Source: Pelotomaculum sp. (GTDB lineage: Bacteria > Bacillota > Desulfotomaculia > Desulfotomaculales > Pelotomaculaceae). Taken from it: 15,830 bases of DNA. The position numbers and the translations under genes are program-made. The DNA is taken from contig DNIT01000093.1 of assembly GCA_003489345.1 (NCBI GenBank), positions 19,688-35,517 on the forward strand. Direction: 5' to 3'. The notes under the pieces were generated by a model. It was not told the origin of the DNA. It worked only from the letters and a program-made list of their open reading frames with translations, and did no database searches. Shown one piece after another: positions 1-7,066 of this stretch (position 1 is its first letter; each line of letters starts with the position of its first letter).

Positions 1-1
1 T

Positions 2-31
2 TTGCACGGAATTATTTACTACTGTTTTAAT
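2..31 (+). promoter_or_regulatory. Candidate extended -10 promoter for the phnG-like gene
   Basis: TTTAAT at 26-31 is preceded by TG at 23-24 (TGn extended -10). TTGCAC at 2-7 lies 18 bp upstream as a weak -35. A start near position 38 would place a 17-bp palindrome at the very beginning of the transcript. The call rests on consensus matching only, close to the window edge. Confidence 0.3.
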
Positions 32-41
32 GGCCATTTTA

Positions 42-58
42 CTAACGGTAACCGTTAG
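42..58. promoter_or_regulatory. Perfect 17-bp palindrome, possible operator
   Basis: CTAACGGT (42-49) and ACCGTTAG (51-58) are exact reverse complements around a single A at 50. The site lies just downstream of the candidate promoter and about 50 nt before the chosen phnG start, where a repressor dimer would block initiation. It could also act as an RNA hairpin, but a one-base loop makes a DNA-binding site more likely. No regulator gene is visible beside it. Confidence 0.4.
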
Positions 59-106
59 ATTGCATTGGCCCGAAAACCCAGGGTTAATTATCTAGGAAGT
101 GATTTG

Positions 107-481
107 ATGAATTTGCCGACACGTTGCAGAGTTTTTGCTGAGGGGGACTTTAAGGTGTTTGAAGCATTGGCGGCTTTTGTTTTGGGGCAGGCTGATGTGA
201 AAGTTATCAGGAGCCCGCAAACCAGCCTGATCGTGATGAGAGCGGCCGATTCAGTTGAACAAGTTTCATTTCATCCCGGTAAAATACTGATTACTGAAGC
301 AACGGTGGAACTGGATGGAGTTTTTGGTTATGGTTTTATCCCGGGGAACCAGCCGTTAAAGGCTTTGTGCTTTGCCGTTCTGGAAGCGGCTATGGAGGCT
401 AATCATAATATGGCTCCGATAATTCGCGCAGCTTTACAAAACCAGGCTAAAGCCTTAGAGGGAACAGCAGCACCATTGTAA
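107..481 (+). CDS. phnG: PhnG-like C-P lyase system protein
   Basis: This 124-residue protein aligns by eye with PhnG, a small subunit of the PhnGHIJK carbon-phosphorus lyase core complex that processes alkylphosphonates in the cytoplasm. Residues 31-96 follow the PhnG pattern: a VIR segment (33-35), a hydrophobic strand (40-45), FHPG then TEATVEL (55-69), and DGVFGYGFIPG (70-80) where E. coli PhnG has DGTLGYSWVQG. The C-terminal helix ALCFAVLEAAME follows. It is somewhat shorter than E. coli PhnG (about 150 aa). I chose ATG 107 because AGGAAG (94-99) sits 7 nt upstream. An in-frame TTG at 65 would add 14 residues but has no ribosome binding site and follows the palindrome directly. No phnH, phnI, phnJ or phnK lies downstream, so its working partner is not visible here. 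The family call is fairly firm, but function outside a phn operon is unknown. Confidence 0.72.
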   Translation: MNLPTRCRVFAEGDFKVFEALAAFVLGQADVKVIRSPQTSLIVMRAADSVEQVSFHPGKILITEATVELDGVFGYGFIPGNQPLKALCFAVLEAAMEANHNMAPIIRAALQNQAKALEGTAAPL

Positions 482-524
482 CTTGAGCATGGGTCTAAGT
501 AAAATTCATAAAAAGGTGTGAACA

Positions 525-1214
525 ATGTTAAACATTACAACGATGTTCAGTCGGCTTGTTTCATCCACTGCAAATTACGTCTGCCAGAAGCCTATCCCGC
601 TTCAGGTGGTTAGAGGCGCCAGCAGCACGCATGTCTTTCATAACGAACAGGGAAGGAAGATCTTACTAAACGACGGGTTTAAAAAGGAAGCGCAATTATT
701 CAATATGTTCTCCAGACAGTTGGACGGTGGAGTGATTTGGGTTGATAAAGGTCTTAAGAGCGTCTACCACTATTATGATCCGGATAGCGGGACCGGCATG
801 TGGCTGTTGCCCAGCGCGGCAGAAAAATGTTCGGTATTCTTTAGAAGGTCTCATGCCATGTGGCGAAGCAAGAAACATAACCTGGCCATGTTTCTCCTCG
901 GAGCGGCCTTACATCTGGTGCAAGACCTTTGCGTGCCGCATCATGCTGCATGTAAGGTCTTTGACGGTCATCAGGAATTCGAGGGCTGGGTGGAAATAAG
1001 AAAGGATAATTATAAGGTGGAGAGCGGCGGGATTTATGCTATATCCGATAAAACGGAAGAGTGGGTGGCGGATAATGCCAGGTTGTCGAAAAAATACTTT
1101 CCTTTATTGGCCGGCCATTCACCGGAATACAGTCACCATGCTGCAAAGATTTTACTGCCTCGCGCACAACAAACTACGGCCGGCTTTTTAAAGTATTTTT
1201 ATGACCGGATTTAG
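525..1214 (+). CDS. Zinc-dependent phospholipase C-fold protein
   Basis: The 229-residue product matches the all-helical zinc phospholipase C family (B. cereus PC-PLC, clostridial alpha-toxin N-domain). Probable metal ligands, by alignment from memory, are H36 (in STHVFH), D74, H82 of HYYDPD, H130 and D134 of ALHLVQD, H140 of VPHHA, and H149 with E153 four residues later. The closing segment RAQQTTAGFLKYFYD matches the family's last helix. Known secreted members cleave phosphatidylcholine and related lipids, using a mature N-terminal Trp to bind the third zinc. Here the N-terminus (residues 1-30) has no clear signal peptide and no Trp, so the protein may be intracellular, may use a different third-metal ligand, or may act on another phosphoester. 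The ribosome binding site is AAAAGGTG just before ATG 525. The gene starts 43 nt after the phnG-like gene and may be co-transcribed with it. The fold call is strong; the substrate is open. Confidence 0.82.
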   Translation: MLNITTMFSRLVSSTANYVCQKPIPLQVVRGASSTHVFHNEQGRKILLNDGFKKEAQLFNMFSRQLDGGVIWVDKGLKSVYHYYDPDSGTGMWLLPSAAEKCSVFFRRSHAMWRSKKHNLAMFLLGAALHLVQDLCVPHHAACKVFDGHQEFEGWVEIRKDNYKVESGGIYAISDKTEEWVADNARLSKKYFPLLAGHSPEYSHHAAKILLPRAQQTTAGFLKYFYDRI

Positions 1215-1374
1215 TATATAAATCACACTGAAAATAGAAAATATATATTGAAATGAATATATTAGCGGTAATTGAAAAGTCAAGTAAAAGATTTTGAGTG
1301 AATCAATCATATAAAATTACTGGATATGCAATAATAGTATTTGATGACAGAGGCGAATTAAAGGAGACCGGAAA

Positions 1375-2874
1375 ATGAAAAATGTAATCATAATCGGTTC
1401 GGGAATGGGCGGGCTTATTGCAGGGAACCTTCTTGCAAAGAAGGGACATAAAGTAACCATATTTGAAGCCCATAGCATGCCCGGCGGCTATACTGCCGGA
1501 TTTTTCAGGAAGGGTTATTATTTTGAGAGCGGTACGCTTGGCTTTGAAGCCTCAGCATCGGTGTTTAAGGCAATGAAGGACATCGGAGTGTTTGAGAAGA
1601 GCGACTTTGTAAAACTGAGGATGCGTTTCGTTTCAGAGGATTTAAACGGGACTCCTGAGAATTACGACGATTATAAAAAAATGATTTACGCTGGTTTCCC
1701 AGCTGAAAAAGAAAAGCTGGACACGTTTTTTTCAGAGCTGGACAAAACGGCCGGGATGATGGGGAACGTGGATGAACCGATGCCTTTTCTTTACAGCGGG
1801 CTTAAAATGTTCAAATCAATGCTTCCCTACATCCTGAGCGGGCCAAAGCAGATGAAACTAGCAAGGCAGTATGGCAACATGACTTCATCAGAGTTTGCCG
1901 CCAAGTATTTCGAAAAAGACTCAAAGCTGTTCAAGGTGTTCAGCGGATTCGGCTATCCGGATATGCCGTCCATGTACGTAGGGACCGGTTTAGCGGGGAT
2001 GTTTACCGACTATTGGACTGTGCAGGGCGGTATGCAATCATGGGCTGATCTTCTCGCCGAAAACTTCAGGAAACTGGGCGGGGATTTGGAGCTGAACTCC
2101 CATGTCGACAAGATCATCACCAAAAACGGGGCCGCAGTTGGCGTCTTATGCAAAAATACCGTTTATGACGCAGATTATGTTATTTCCGCTGGGGATTATA
2201 AGAAAACCTTTTTAAAGCTATTAGACGGCCAGAGCCTTATTCCGCAGGCGCTCCAGGATAAAATTGAAAGTGCTGCCGTTTCAGAGGGCTTCTACACGGT
2301 CTATCTGGGGTTGAATATGTCCAACGAAGAACTTGGCAAATATATGAAGGTTCCTTATGTATTCACCTATAACTATAAACCCGGTTACGACATTTACAAT
2401 TCCGAAGACGCAGAGTTTTTCAGCAAGACATCTGCTGCGCTCTATTCGCCGTCGATGGTAAACCCCAAACATGCTCCTGAAGGGAAATCTTCATTGATGC
2501 TTCAGACCATGGTGCCATATCATTGGATGGACAACTGGGGCGGCGGGGACAAAGAGGTATATGGACAATTGAAGGAAAAAGCAATGGATGCAATGATAGA
2601 CAGCGCATCCAGGCTGATTCCCGGCTTGAAGGCATATATCGAATATAAAGATGCCGCGACTCCGCTGACTTATGAAAGATTCACCTATAATACGGATGGT
2701 GCGAGCTCCGCCTGGAGTTGGAACCCTAAGAAGAAGTTCTATAAAAACAGTATGAGCGTGAATATAGAAACACCCGTAAAAAACCTTTATATCGGCTCCT
2801 GCTGGGCGATGCAGATCGGCGGTGTGCCCGGCGCCCTTGCGGCAGCTTACCAGTGTGCCAAAAAAATAAAGTAA
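1375..2874 (+). CDS. CrtI/phytoene desaturase-like FAD oxidoreductase
   Basis: This is a 499-residue flavoprotein of the phytoene desaturase/carotenoid isomerase/retinol saturase group. The N-terminal Rossmann motif is GSGMGG (8-13), the ribose-binding acid is E31 at the end of the second strand, and PGGYTAG follows at 36-42. The C-terminal flavin motif is seen in NLYIGS...GGVPGALAAAYQCAKKI. The length is typical of the family. AAGGAG at 1361-1366, 8 nt before ATG 1375, supports the start. The 160-nt AT-rich spacer upstream holds no other gene that I can see. No prenyl synthase or phytoene synthase is nearby, so a carotenoid role cannot be assumed; many clostridial members have unknown lipid or isoprenoid-like substrates. 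A good terminator follows, so it is probably the last gene of its transcript. Confidence 0.82.
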   Translation: MKNVIIIGSGMGGLIAGNLLAKKGHKVTIFEAHSMPGGYTAGFFRKGYYFESGTLGFEASASVFKAMKDIGVFEKSDFVKLRMRFVSEDLNGTPENYDDYKKMIYAGFPAEKEKLDTFFSELDKTAGMMGNVDEPMPFLYSGLKMFKSMLPYILSGPKQMKLARQYGNMTSSEFAAKYFEKDSKLFKVFSGFGYPDMPSMYVGTGLAGMFTDYWTVQGGMQSWADLLAENFRKLGGDLELNSHVDKIITKNGAAVGVLCKNTVYDADYVISAGDYKKTFLKLLDGQSLIPQALQDKIESAAVSEGFYTVYLGLNMSNEELGKYMKVPYVFTYNYKPGYDIYNSEDAEFFSKTSAALYSPSMVNPKHAPEGKSSLMLQTMVPYHWMDNWGGGDKEVYGQLKEKAMDAMIDSASRLIPGLKAYIEYKDAATPLTYERFTYNTDGASSAWSWNPKKKFYKNSMSVNIETPVKNLYIGSCWAMQIGGVPGALAAAYQCAKKIK

Positions 2875-2933
2875 TCGGATAAAGCTAGAAGCAGTGTGAA
2901 ATTTAAGACTCTTGCTTCTTTATGGTTAGTCTG

Positions 2934-2968
2934 AAAGAGCAGGTATTTTTCTGCTCTTTTTCTTTTTT
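2934..2968 (+). terminator. Rho-independent terminator after the FAD oxidoreductase
   Basis: A perfect 9-bp stem, AAAGAGCAG (2934-2942) with CTGCTCTTT (2951-2959), has an 8-nt loop and is followed by a T-rich tail to 2968. It lies about 60 nt after the oxidoreductase stop. The 2875-3244 gap otherwise holds a small hairpin and a candidate promoter, with no further gene recognised. Confidence 0.85.
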
Positions 2969-3071
2969 GGCCACTTATTTTTAAATAATTATCCTTTTTT
3001 CAGTTACCTCTTTAAGTCGAAACTAATCCTGGTTACGCAAACTAATGTTTGATATGTAAAAAATTGTTTTA

Positions 3072-3088
3072 CCCGGCAGTGAGCCGGG
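3072..3088. other. GC-rich hairpin in AT-rich spacer
   Basis: CCCGGC (3072-3077) and GCCGGG (3083-3088) form a 6-bp perfect stem with a 5-nt loop in an otherwise AT-rich intergenic stretch. No T-run follows on the + strand. On the minus strand a mixed TAAAACAATTTTT tail follows, which is a poor terminator. Its role is unknown. Confidence 0.3.
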
Positions 3089-3122
3089 AACTCCTGTTTT
3101 CTGCGCAATTGGTTTTGATATT

Positions 3123-3131
3123 TGATATAAT
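3123..3131 (+). promoter_or_regulatory. Extended -10 promoter for the ferritin-like gene
   Basis: TGATATAAT is a perfect TATAAT (3126-3131) with the upstream TGn of an extended -10. No good -35 lies 17 bp upstream. It would give a leader of about 105 nt before the GTG at 3245. Confidence 0.45.
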
Positions 3132-3244
3132 TATTATCCAAAGTATTCCATATCGGTTATTTTATAGTAATCTTAATGATGCGCTACTTTATCATTCATT
3201 GCCTTAATAAAAATAATAAAAATAATTAACTTGGAGTGATATCT

Positions 3245-3775
3245 GTGCAAAAACAAAATCACCCGGCCAGTATGTTTAGGTGCGCCTACCCGGCGCCTTA
3301 CCCTTCGGTGCGCGTGACAGCGCCTAACCGACAGTACGCTGAACTCTTACTGGAAGACTATGCAGGGGCTGTAAGTGAACTTACGGCCATCTGTCAATAC
3401 CTGCACCATTACTTCACGCTCCATGGAATAAATGACGAGGTGGCAGAACTGGAGGAGTGTATTTCTCTGGTAGAGATGCACCATATGGAACTGTTGGCGG
3501 AAACAATCAGGCTGTTAGGTGTTGACCCGCGCTACCGGGTGATTAGAAAGAATCAGGAAATATATTGGAATGCCGCATTTGTCTACTATGGTTACAGTGT
3601 GTGCGATAAGTTGGCAGCCGACATCGCGGCTGAATGGGCTGCCATTGCGGCCTACCGCGATCATCAACAGCGGATTGGCGATCCATTTGTCAAGGAGTTA
3701 TTGGAAAGGATCATCCAGGATGAATATCACCACATCCGTTTATTTAATGAGGCTATGCAAAAATATTGTAAGTAA
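3245..3775 (+). CDS. Ferritin-like di-metal protein (CotJC/rubrerythrin type)
   Basis: The 176-residue product is a four-helix-bundle protein with two carboxylate/histidine metal motifs. Counting from GTG 3245, E45 (SELT) is in helix 1, E77 and H80 in helix 2 (ExxH), E130 (AAEW) in helix 3, and E160 with H163 in helix 4 (ExxH). This is the di-iron or di-manganese site of rubrerythrins, bacterioferritins and manganese catalases. The helix-1 layout (YAGAVSELTAICQYL) and LLAETIRLLG resemble the spore-coat catalase-like CotJC, so a peroxide-handling or spore-associated role is possible. I chose GTG 3245 because GGAG (3233-3236) is 8 nt upstream; the in-frame GTG at 3236 overlaps that motif. The 25-residue N-terminal tail rich in Pro and Tyr is distinctive. 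The metal-binding fold is secure; the activity is inferred. Confidence 0.75.
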   Translation: MQKQNHPASMFRCAYPAPYPSVRVTAPNRQYAELLLEDYAGAVSELTAICQYLHHYFTLHGINDEVAELEECISLVEMHHMELLAETIRLLGVDPRYRVIRKNQEIYWNAAFVYYGYSVCDKLAADIAAEWAAIAAYRDHQQRIGDPFVKELLERIIQDEYHHIRLFNEAMQKYCK

Positions 3776-3814
3776 TCTAATTTGTGATTTTGCAATAATA
3801 TCGCTTTATATTAC

Positions 3815-3837
3815 AAAAAAGCGGCCATAGCCGCCTT
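3815..3837 (-). terminator. Minus-strand rho-independent terminator
   Basis: Read on the minus strand, GCGGC (3834-3830), a TATG loop and GCCGC (3825-3821) are followed directly by six T (3820-3815). AAG/TTT pairing can lengthen the stem. On the + strand the hairpin has no T-run after it, so it is oriented for a transcript entering from higher coordinates. This supports a gene on the minus strand at 3843-4025. Confidence 0.6.
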
Positions 3838-3842
3838 GGAAA

Positions 3843-4025
3843 TTAAGACAAACACTGTTTTCCGGACCACAGGGCTGTAAATGGTAACCTATTAAAGCCA
3901 AGGTCTTTATTTTCTGTGGCGCCGGCGGGAACAGATTTAGGCTGCAGTATCATCAAATTGTTTTTTGGTTTTTCCACGGTAGGATATTTCTCGCCGTTGG
4001 CGAATATTTCCACTGAGGTAATCAT
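3843..4025 (-). CDS. Possible small hypothetical protein, minus strand
   Basis: A 60-codon frame runs from ATG at 4025 to TAA at 3843-3845 and ends a few bases before a terminator in the same orientation. The predicted product is soluble, starts with MITSVEIFANGEKYPTVEK and is not recognised. No Shine-Dalgarno precedes the ATG on the minus strand, and the promoter space would be shared with the divergent penicillin-binding protein gene. It may be a genuine small gene with a weak start, the 3' remnant of a longer gene, or a chance frame. The terminator is the main reason for listing it. Confidence 0.35.
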   Translation of the reverse strand: MITSVEIFANGEKYPTVEKPKNNLMILQPKSVPAGATENKDLGFNRLPFTALWSGKQCLS

Positions 4026-4061
4026 TTTTTACGCTGAGCCGGATTAAGGAGATAGTTCAAC

Positions 4062-6200
4062 ATGGCCCGAGAATGGAGCAAGGCACTTATTAAAGCCGCC
4101 ATAATAAGTAGCCTGGTTTTTATTTTTTTAGCATTGAACATCTTGATCTGGGGTTATTTTTATGCTAACAGTATTTTTTCCGCTTTATCCGGTGTAAGTC
4201 CTGTTGCAGCCCAATTTGACCAGACCTCTTTTATATACGGCAATAATGGGACTTTGTTAAAAGTAATTCACGGTGAAATAAACCGGATCCCTGTCCCGGT
4301 TGAGGAGATTCCCAAACACGTTCAACAGGCCTTTGTGGCAATTGAAGATGAAAGGTTCTACAAGCATCATGGGGTAGATCCAAAGGCAATCATACGCGCC
4401 CTTTATAACTACTGCAAGGAAGGCCGGATTACGGAGGGCGCCAGCACGATCACCCAGCAAACCATGAAGCTGTACTTCTTAACCCCGGAGCAAAGCCTGT
4501 GGCGAAAAATTAAGGAGGCCGTCCTGGCCATAGAGTTTGAACGTCGTTACGCCAAAGATATAGCATTGGAGTTGTATTTAAACCGCGCATATTTCGGGGA
4601 AGGCGCTTACGGTATACAAGCTGCGGCAAAGGTATATTTTAATAAGAAATCTTCACAACTCACTGTCGCCGAAGGAGCGCTGCTCGCTGCCCTGATCCAG
4701 GCGCCCAGCAGTTATGACCCGTATATAAATCCGGCTTTTGCCACCCAGCGGCGCAATATTGTTATCGATAAAATGATCACGCAGGGTTTTATTACGACAG
4801 AACAAGGGGATCAGGCTCTCATAGTGCCTTTGCATTTAAATGACGGCCGGGCAATGGAAAGCAACGACTCATATTTTACTGATTATATCATTGACGAAGC
4901 TATCAGCGCTGTTGGCGAGGAAAAAGTTCTTAAAGGCGGGTTAAAAATCTATTCGACAATGGATCCCGAAATGCAAAACAAGGCTGAGAAAGTATTCGAA
5001 CAGTCTGCTTTATTTCCTTCTGCAAAAGTAGAGGCCGCGGTGGCCCTGTTGGAAAACGGTACGGGAGAAATAAAGGCTTTGGTTGGGGGAAGAAAGTATG
5101 TGGCGAGGCACGGTTTCAACCGGGCGACTCAACTTGCCAGACAGCCCGGCTCGGCCTTTAAGCCGGTTGCAGTCTATGTTCCGGCATTTGAAGCGGGTTA
5201 CGGCCCTGATTCAATGGTTTCCGATACTCCATTGAAAGTTGGTAATTACGAACCGAAAAACTCAGATGGGAGTTTTTACGGGCAGATAAGTATACGGACG
5301 GCCGTGCAATGGTCGCGCAATGTGGCCGCGGTACGCCTGTTGAACCGGCTCGGGGTCGATAAAGGTTATGAGATGGCCGGTAAACTGGGTTTTAATTTAA
5401 CAGATGATGACCGTTGCCTGCCGCTGGCCCTGGGAGGCTTAACCAGAGGGGTTTCCCCGCTGCAAATGGCCGGGGCTTATGCAGCGTTTGCAAATCAGGG
5501 CGTATATATAAAACCGCATGCCATCAAATATATAGAAGATCCGGAGGGTGAAATTATTTACAGCCACCCGGGGGGAACTGCCGTTATGAAAGCTTCCACG
5601 GCCGACGCTATCAGAGATGTTTTGCGCACGGCCGTGGAGTCGGGTACCGGCTACAGAGCGGGGATTCGCGGCGCTGAGGTTGCCGGCAAGACGGGTACCA
5701 CCGAATTGCCTGACACGCCGGTATTTAAAGGGCTTAGCGGTAATAAAGACGCCTGGTTTGTAGGTTTTACCCCCCGTTACACCGCCGCGGTGTGGATGGG
5801 CTACGATGAGAAAGACATGGATAGGTATCATTATCTGACCTCCTACGGCGGCAATCAACCGGCGGACATATTCAGAACGATAATGGCCGGTGCCATGGGG
5901 CTGAGTGCGGACCCGGTCGTAAGGCACCAAGATGCCCTGGCCCAAGAAGACGAACAGAAACAGGAGGATTTAAACAAGCAGGTCGACACGCAGGGAAAAG
6001 AAAAACAAGAGCCGGAAAAAGATGACCTACAAGAGCAGATTCAGGAGCAGGAAGAGAAAACGCCAGAAAATACTGAAACACCAAAAGGTGACGAAAAAAA
6101 GCAGGAGACACCAAAAGGTGAAGTACAAGAGCAGGATAAACAGGGAGAAATTCCAATAAAACCGCCGGTATTGGAAAACAATGAAGAGCATAAAAACTGA
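4062..6200 (+). CDS. Class A penicillin-binding protein (bifunctional PBP1)
   Basis: This 712-residue protein both polymerises lipid II glycan strands and cross-links the peptides, outside the membrane. Residues 12-35 form the single N-terminal anchor. The GT51 domain (about 60-250) carries E95 in EDERFYKHHGVD, the EGASTITQQTMK motif (125-136) and RRYAKDIALELYLNRAYFGE (161-180). The transpeptidase domain has the SxxK serine S364 (PGSAFKP), SRN at 418-420 and KTG at 543-545, so both activities look intact. From about 625 the tail is Glu/Gln/Lys/Pro-rich, with an imperfect 10-residue repeat (ETPKG...). AAGGAG at 4046-4051 precedes ATG 4062 by 10 nt. It is close to the PBP1A/PonA type, with no auxiliary division genes in view. 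No convincing terminator follows; the 260-nt gap after it has only short CCAGGCA repeats and a weak inverted repeat. Confidence 0.92.
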   Translation: MAREWSKALIKAAIISSLVFIFLALNILIWGYFYANSIFSALSGVSPVAAQFDQTSFIYGNNGTLLKVIHGEINRIPVPVEEIPKHVQQAFVAIEDERFYKHHGVDPKAIIRALYNYCKEGRITEGASTITQQTMKLYFLTPEQSLWRKIKEAVLAIEFERRYAKDIALELYLNRAYFGEGAYGIQAAAKVYFNKKSSQLTVAEGALLAALIQAPSSYDPYINPAFATQRRNIVIDKMITQGFITTEQGDQALIVPLHLNDGRAMESNDSYFTDYIIDEAISAVGEEKVLKGGLKIYSTMDPEMQNKAEKVFEQSALFPSAKVEAAVALLENGTGEIKALVGGRKYVARHGFNRATQLARQPGSAFKPVAVYVPAFEAGYGPDSMVSDTPLKVGNYEPKNSDGSFYGQISIRTAVQWSRNVAAVRLLNRLGVDKGYEMAGKLGFNLTDDDRCLPLALGGLTRGVSPLQMAGAYAAFANQGVYIKPHAIKYIEDPEGEIIYSHPGGTAVMKASTADAIRDVLRTAVESGTGYRAGIRGAEVAGKTGTTELPDTPVFKGLSGNKDAWFVGFTPRYTAAVWMGYDEKDMDRYHYLTSYGGNQPADIFRTIMAGAMGLSADPVVRHQDALAQEDEQKQEDLNKQVDTQGKEKQEPEKDDLQEQIQEQEEKTPENTETPKGDEKKQETPKGEVQEQDKQGEIPIKPPVLENNEEHKN
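6078..6121 (+). repeat. Direct repeat in the PBP tail
   Basis: ACACCAAAAGGTGA occurs at 6078-6091 and 6108-6121, exactly 30 bp apart and in frame. It encodes two copies of ETPKG within the charged C-terminal tail. Each copy also contains CACC-AAAA-GGTG, a small hairpin. It probably arose by local duplication in a low-complexity linker. Confidence 0.6.
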
Positions 6201-6460
6201 AAAAAATTACTATTTGCCTGATAGTTGCCCACACTGCCAGTAGTACCAGGCATGATGAAAAACCAGGCAATGCAGGCGCAATTTCATTCGTACATAGCCT
6301 TCGCGCCGGACTCTTATTTTTAGGCGGGTATCGACGCGCTCTTTGGGTCCGGTATGGTATTTATGTATTTGGGGAAATGTTTATATTGTTTCGGAGACAA
6401 GCAGCCAAGTTTACAAGATTTCTTGATAACCGATTCTTATAAAGGACAGGGGCTGAAAAA

Positions 6461-6802
6461 ATGGCGGTAATTGCTGCTTTGCTTATATTTGGCTCAATGG
6501 TGCTTTCTTTCATGCTCTCCTGGCAGGTCAAACATGTCCCGGCGGAGTTCTATCCGGTGGTCCGCTACAATGTCCTAATGCTGCCCCTGCTCCTGGCCGC
6601 CAATATCGCCCTGGCCACAGCCTTTATCCGCGCCAACGAGGTCGTCAAAAACCTGCCGCTGATTGCTGCGGTCCAGTCTTTTCTGTATTATTTTTTTATT
6701 GTGGTTTTCACCATCTTTCTGGTCGGCGAAAAACTTTCGGTGGGCAGGGCGGTGGTGGGTTTTAGCTTGATGGCCGCTGGAATATGGATTTTGAAAAAAT
6801 AG
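6461..6802 (+). CDS. Small 4-TM membrane protein, half-DMT/SMR-like
   Basis: A 113-residue, very hydrophobic protein with four predicted membrane helices at about 3-21, 40-60, 64-86 and 94-111. The end, GEKLSVGRAVVGFSLMAAGIWILKK, has the GE...G...AGI..L form that closes EamA/DMT transporter domains, and the size fits a single four-helix repeat or an SMR-type dimer subunit. The conserved Glu expected in helix 1 of true SMR pumps is not seen. AAAGGACAGGGG lies shortly upstream of ATG 6461. It appears to be a single gene; no terminator was identified after it. The substrate cannot be inferred. Confidence 0.65.
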   Translation: MAVIAALLIFGSMVLSFMLSWQVKHVPAEFYPVVRYNVLMLPLLLAANIALATAFIRANEVVKNLPLIAAVQSFLYYFFIVVFTIFLVGEKLSVGRAVVGFSLMAAGIWILKK

Positions 6803-6901
6803 CCGTGAAGTCTTACAAAAGTTTTTTCCTGCTATCTTCAAGCGGTAATAGCCAGGAGAAACTCCAACTTGCATTTGTAATTAAATTTTATGCAACACTA
6901 G

Positions 6902-6920
6902 TGATATAATATGGTATAAT
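6902..6920 (+). promoter_or_regulatory. Tandem extended -10 promoter elements before the prs-like gene
   Basis: Two TGnTATAAT elements lie 10 bp apart: TGATATAAT at 6902-6910 and TGGTATAAT at 6912-6920. Neither has a good -35. An ATAATA/TATTAT inverted repeat (6916-6921, 6928-6933) overlaps the second. The leader to the ATG at 7067 would be about 140 nt and includes a CTTGTG/CACAAG hairpin (6972-6991). Confidence 0.4.
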
Positions 6921-7066
6921 ATGTCCGTATTATGGAGAAAATTGAATTTAAATATAATTGAACAGGAAAACCTTGTGTAAAACATCACAAGATGCTTACA
7001 TTGAAAAATATTCAAGTAAGTTTATAAATAGAGATGTAGCACCAACGTTGGAGAAGGAGATTGTGT

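Noticed and set aside
65..106. TTG start for the phnG-like gene
   Set aside because: No Shine-Dalgarno precedes it, and the palindrome lies directly upstream; ATG 107 has AGGAAG at good spacing.
5872..6270. Long minus-strand frame opposite the PBP tail
   Set aside because: It mirrors the Glu/Lys/Gln-rich coding tail, has no ribosome binding site and no recognisable product.
6201..6460. Possible terminator or gene after the PBP gene
   Set aside because: Short CCAGGCA repeats and a TGCCTG/CAGGCA pair are present, but the stem is too short for the loop and there is no T-run; no frame looks coding.
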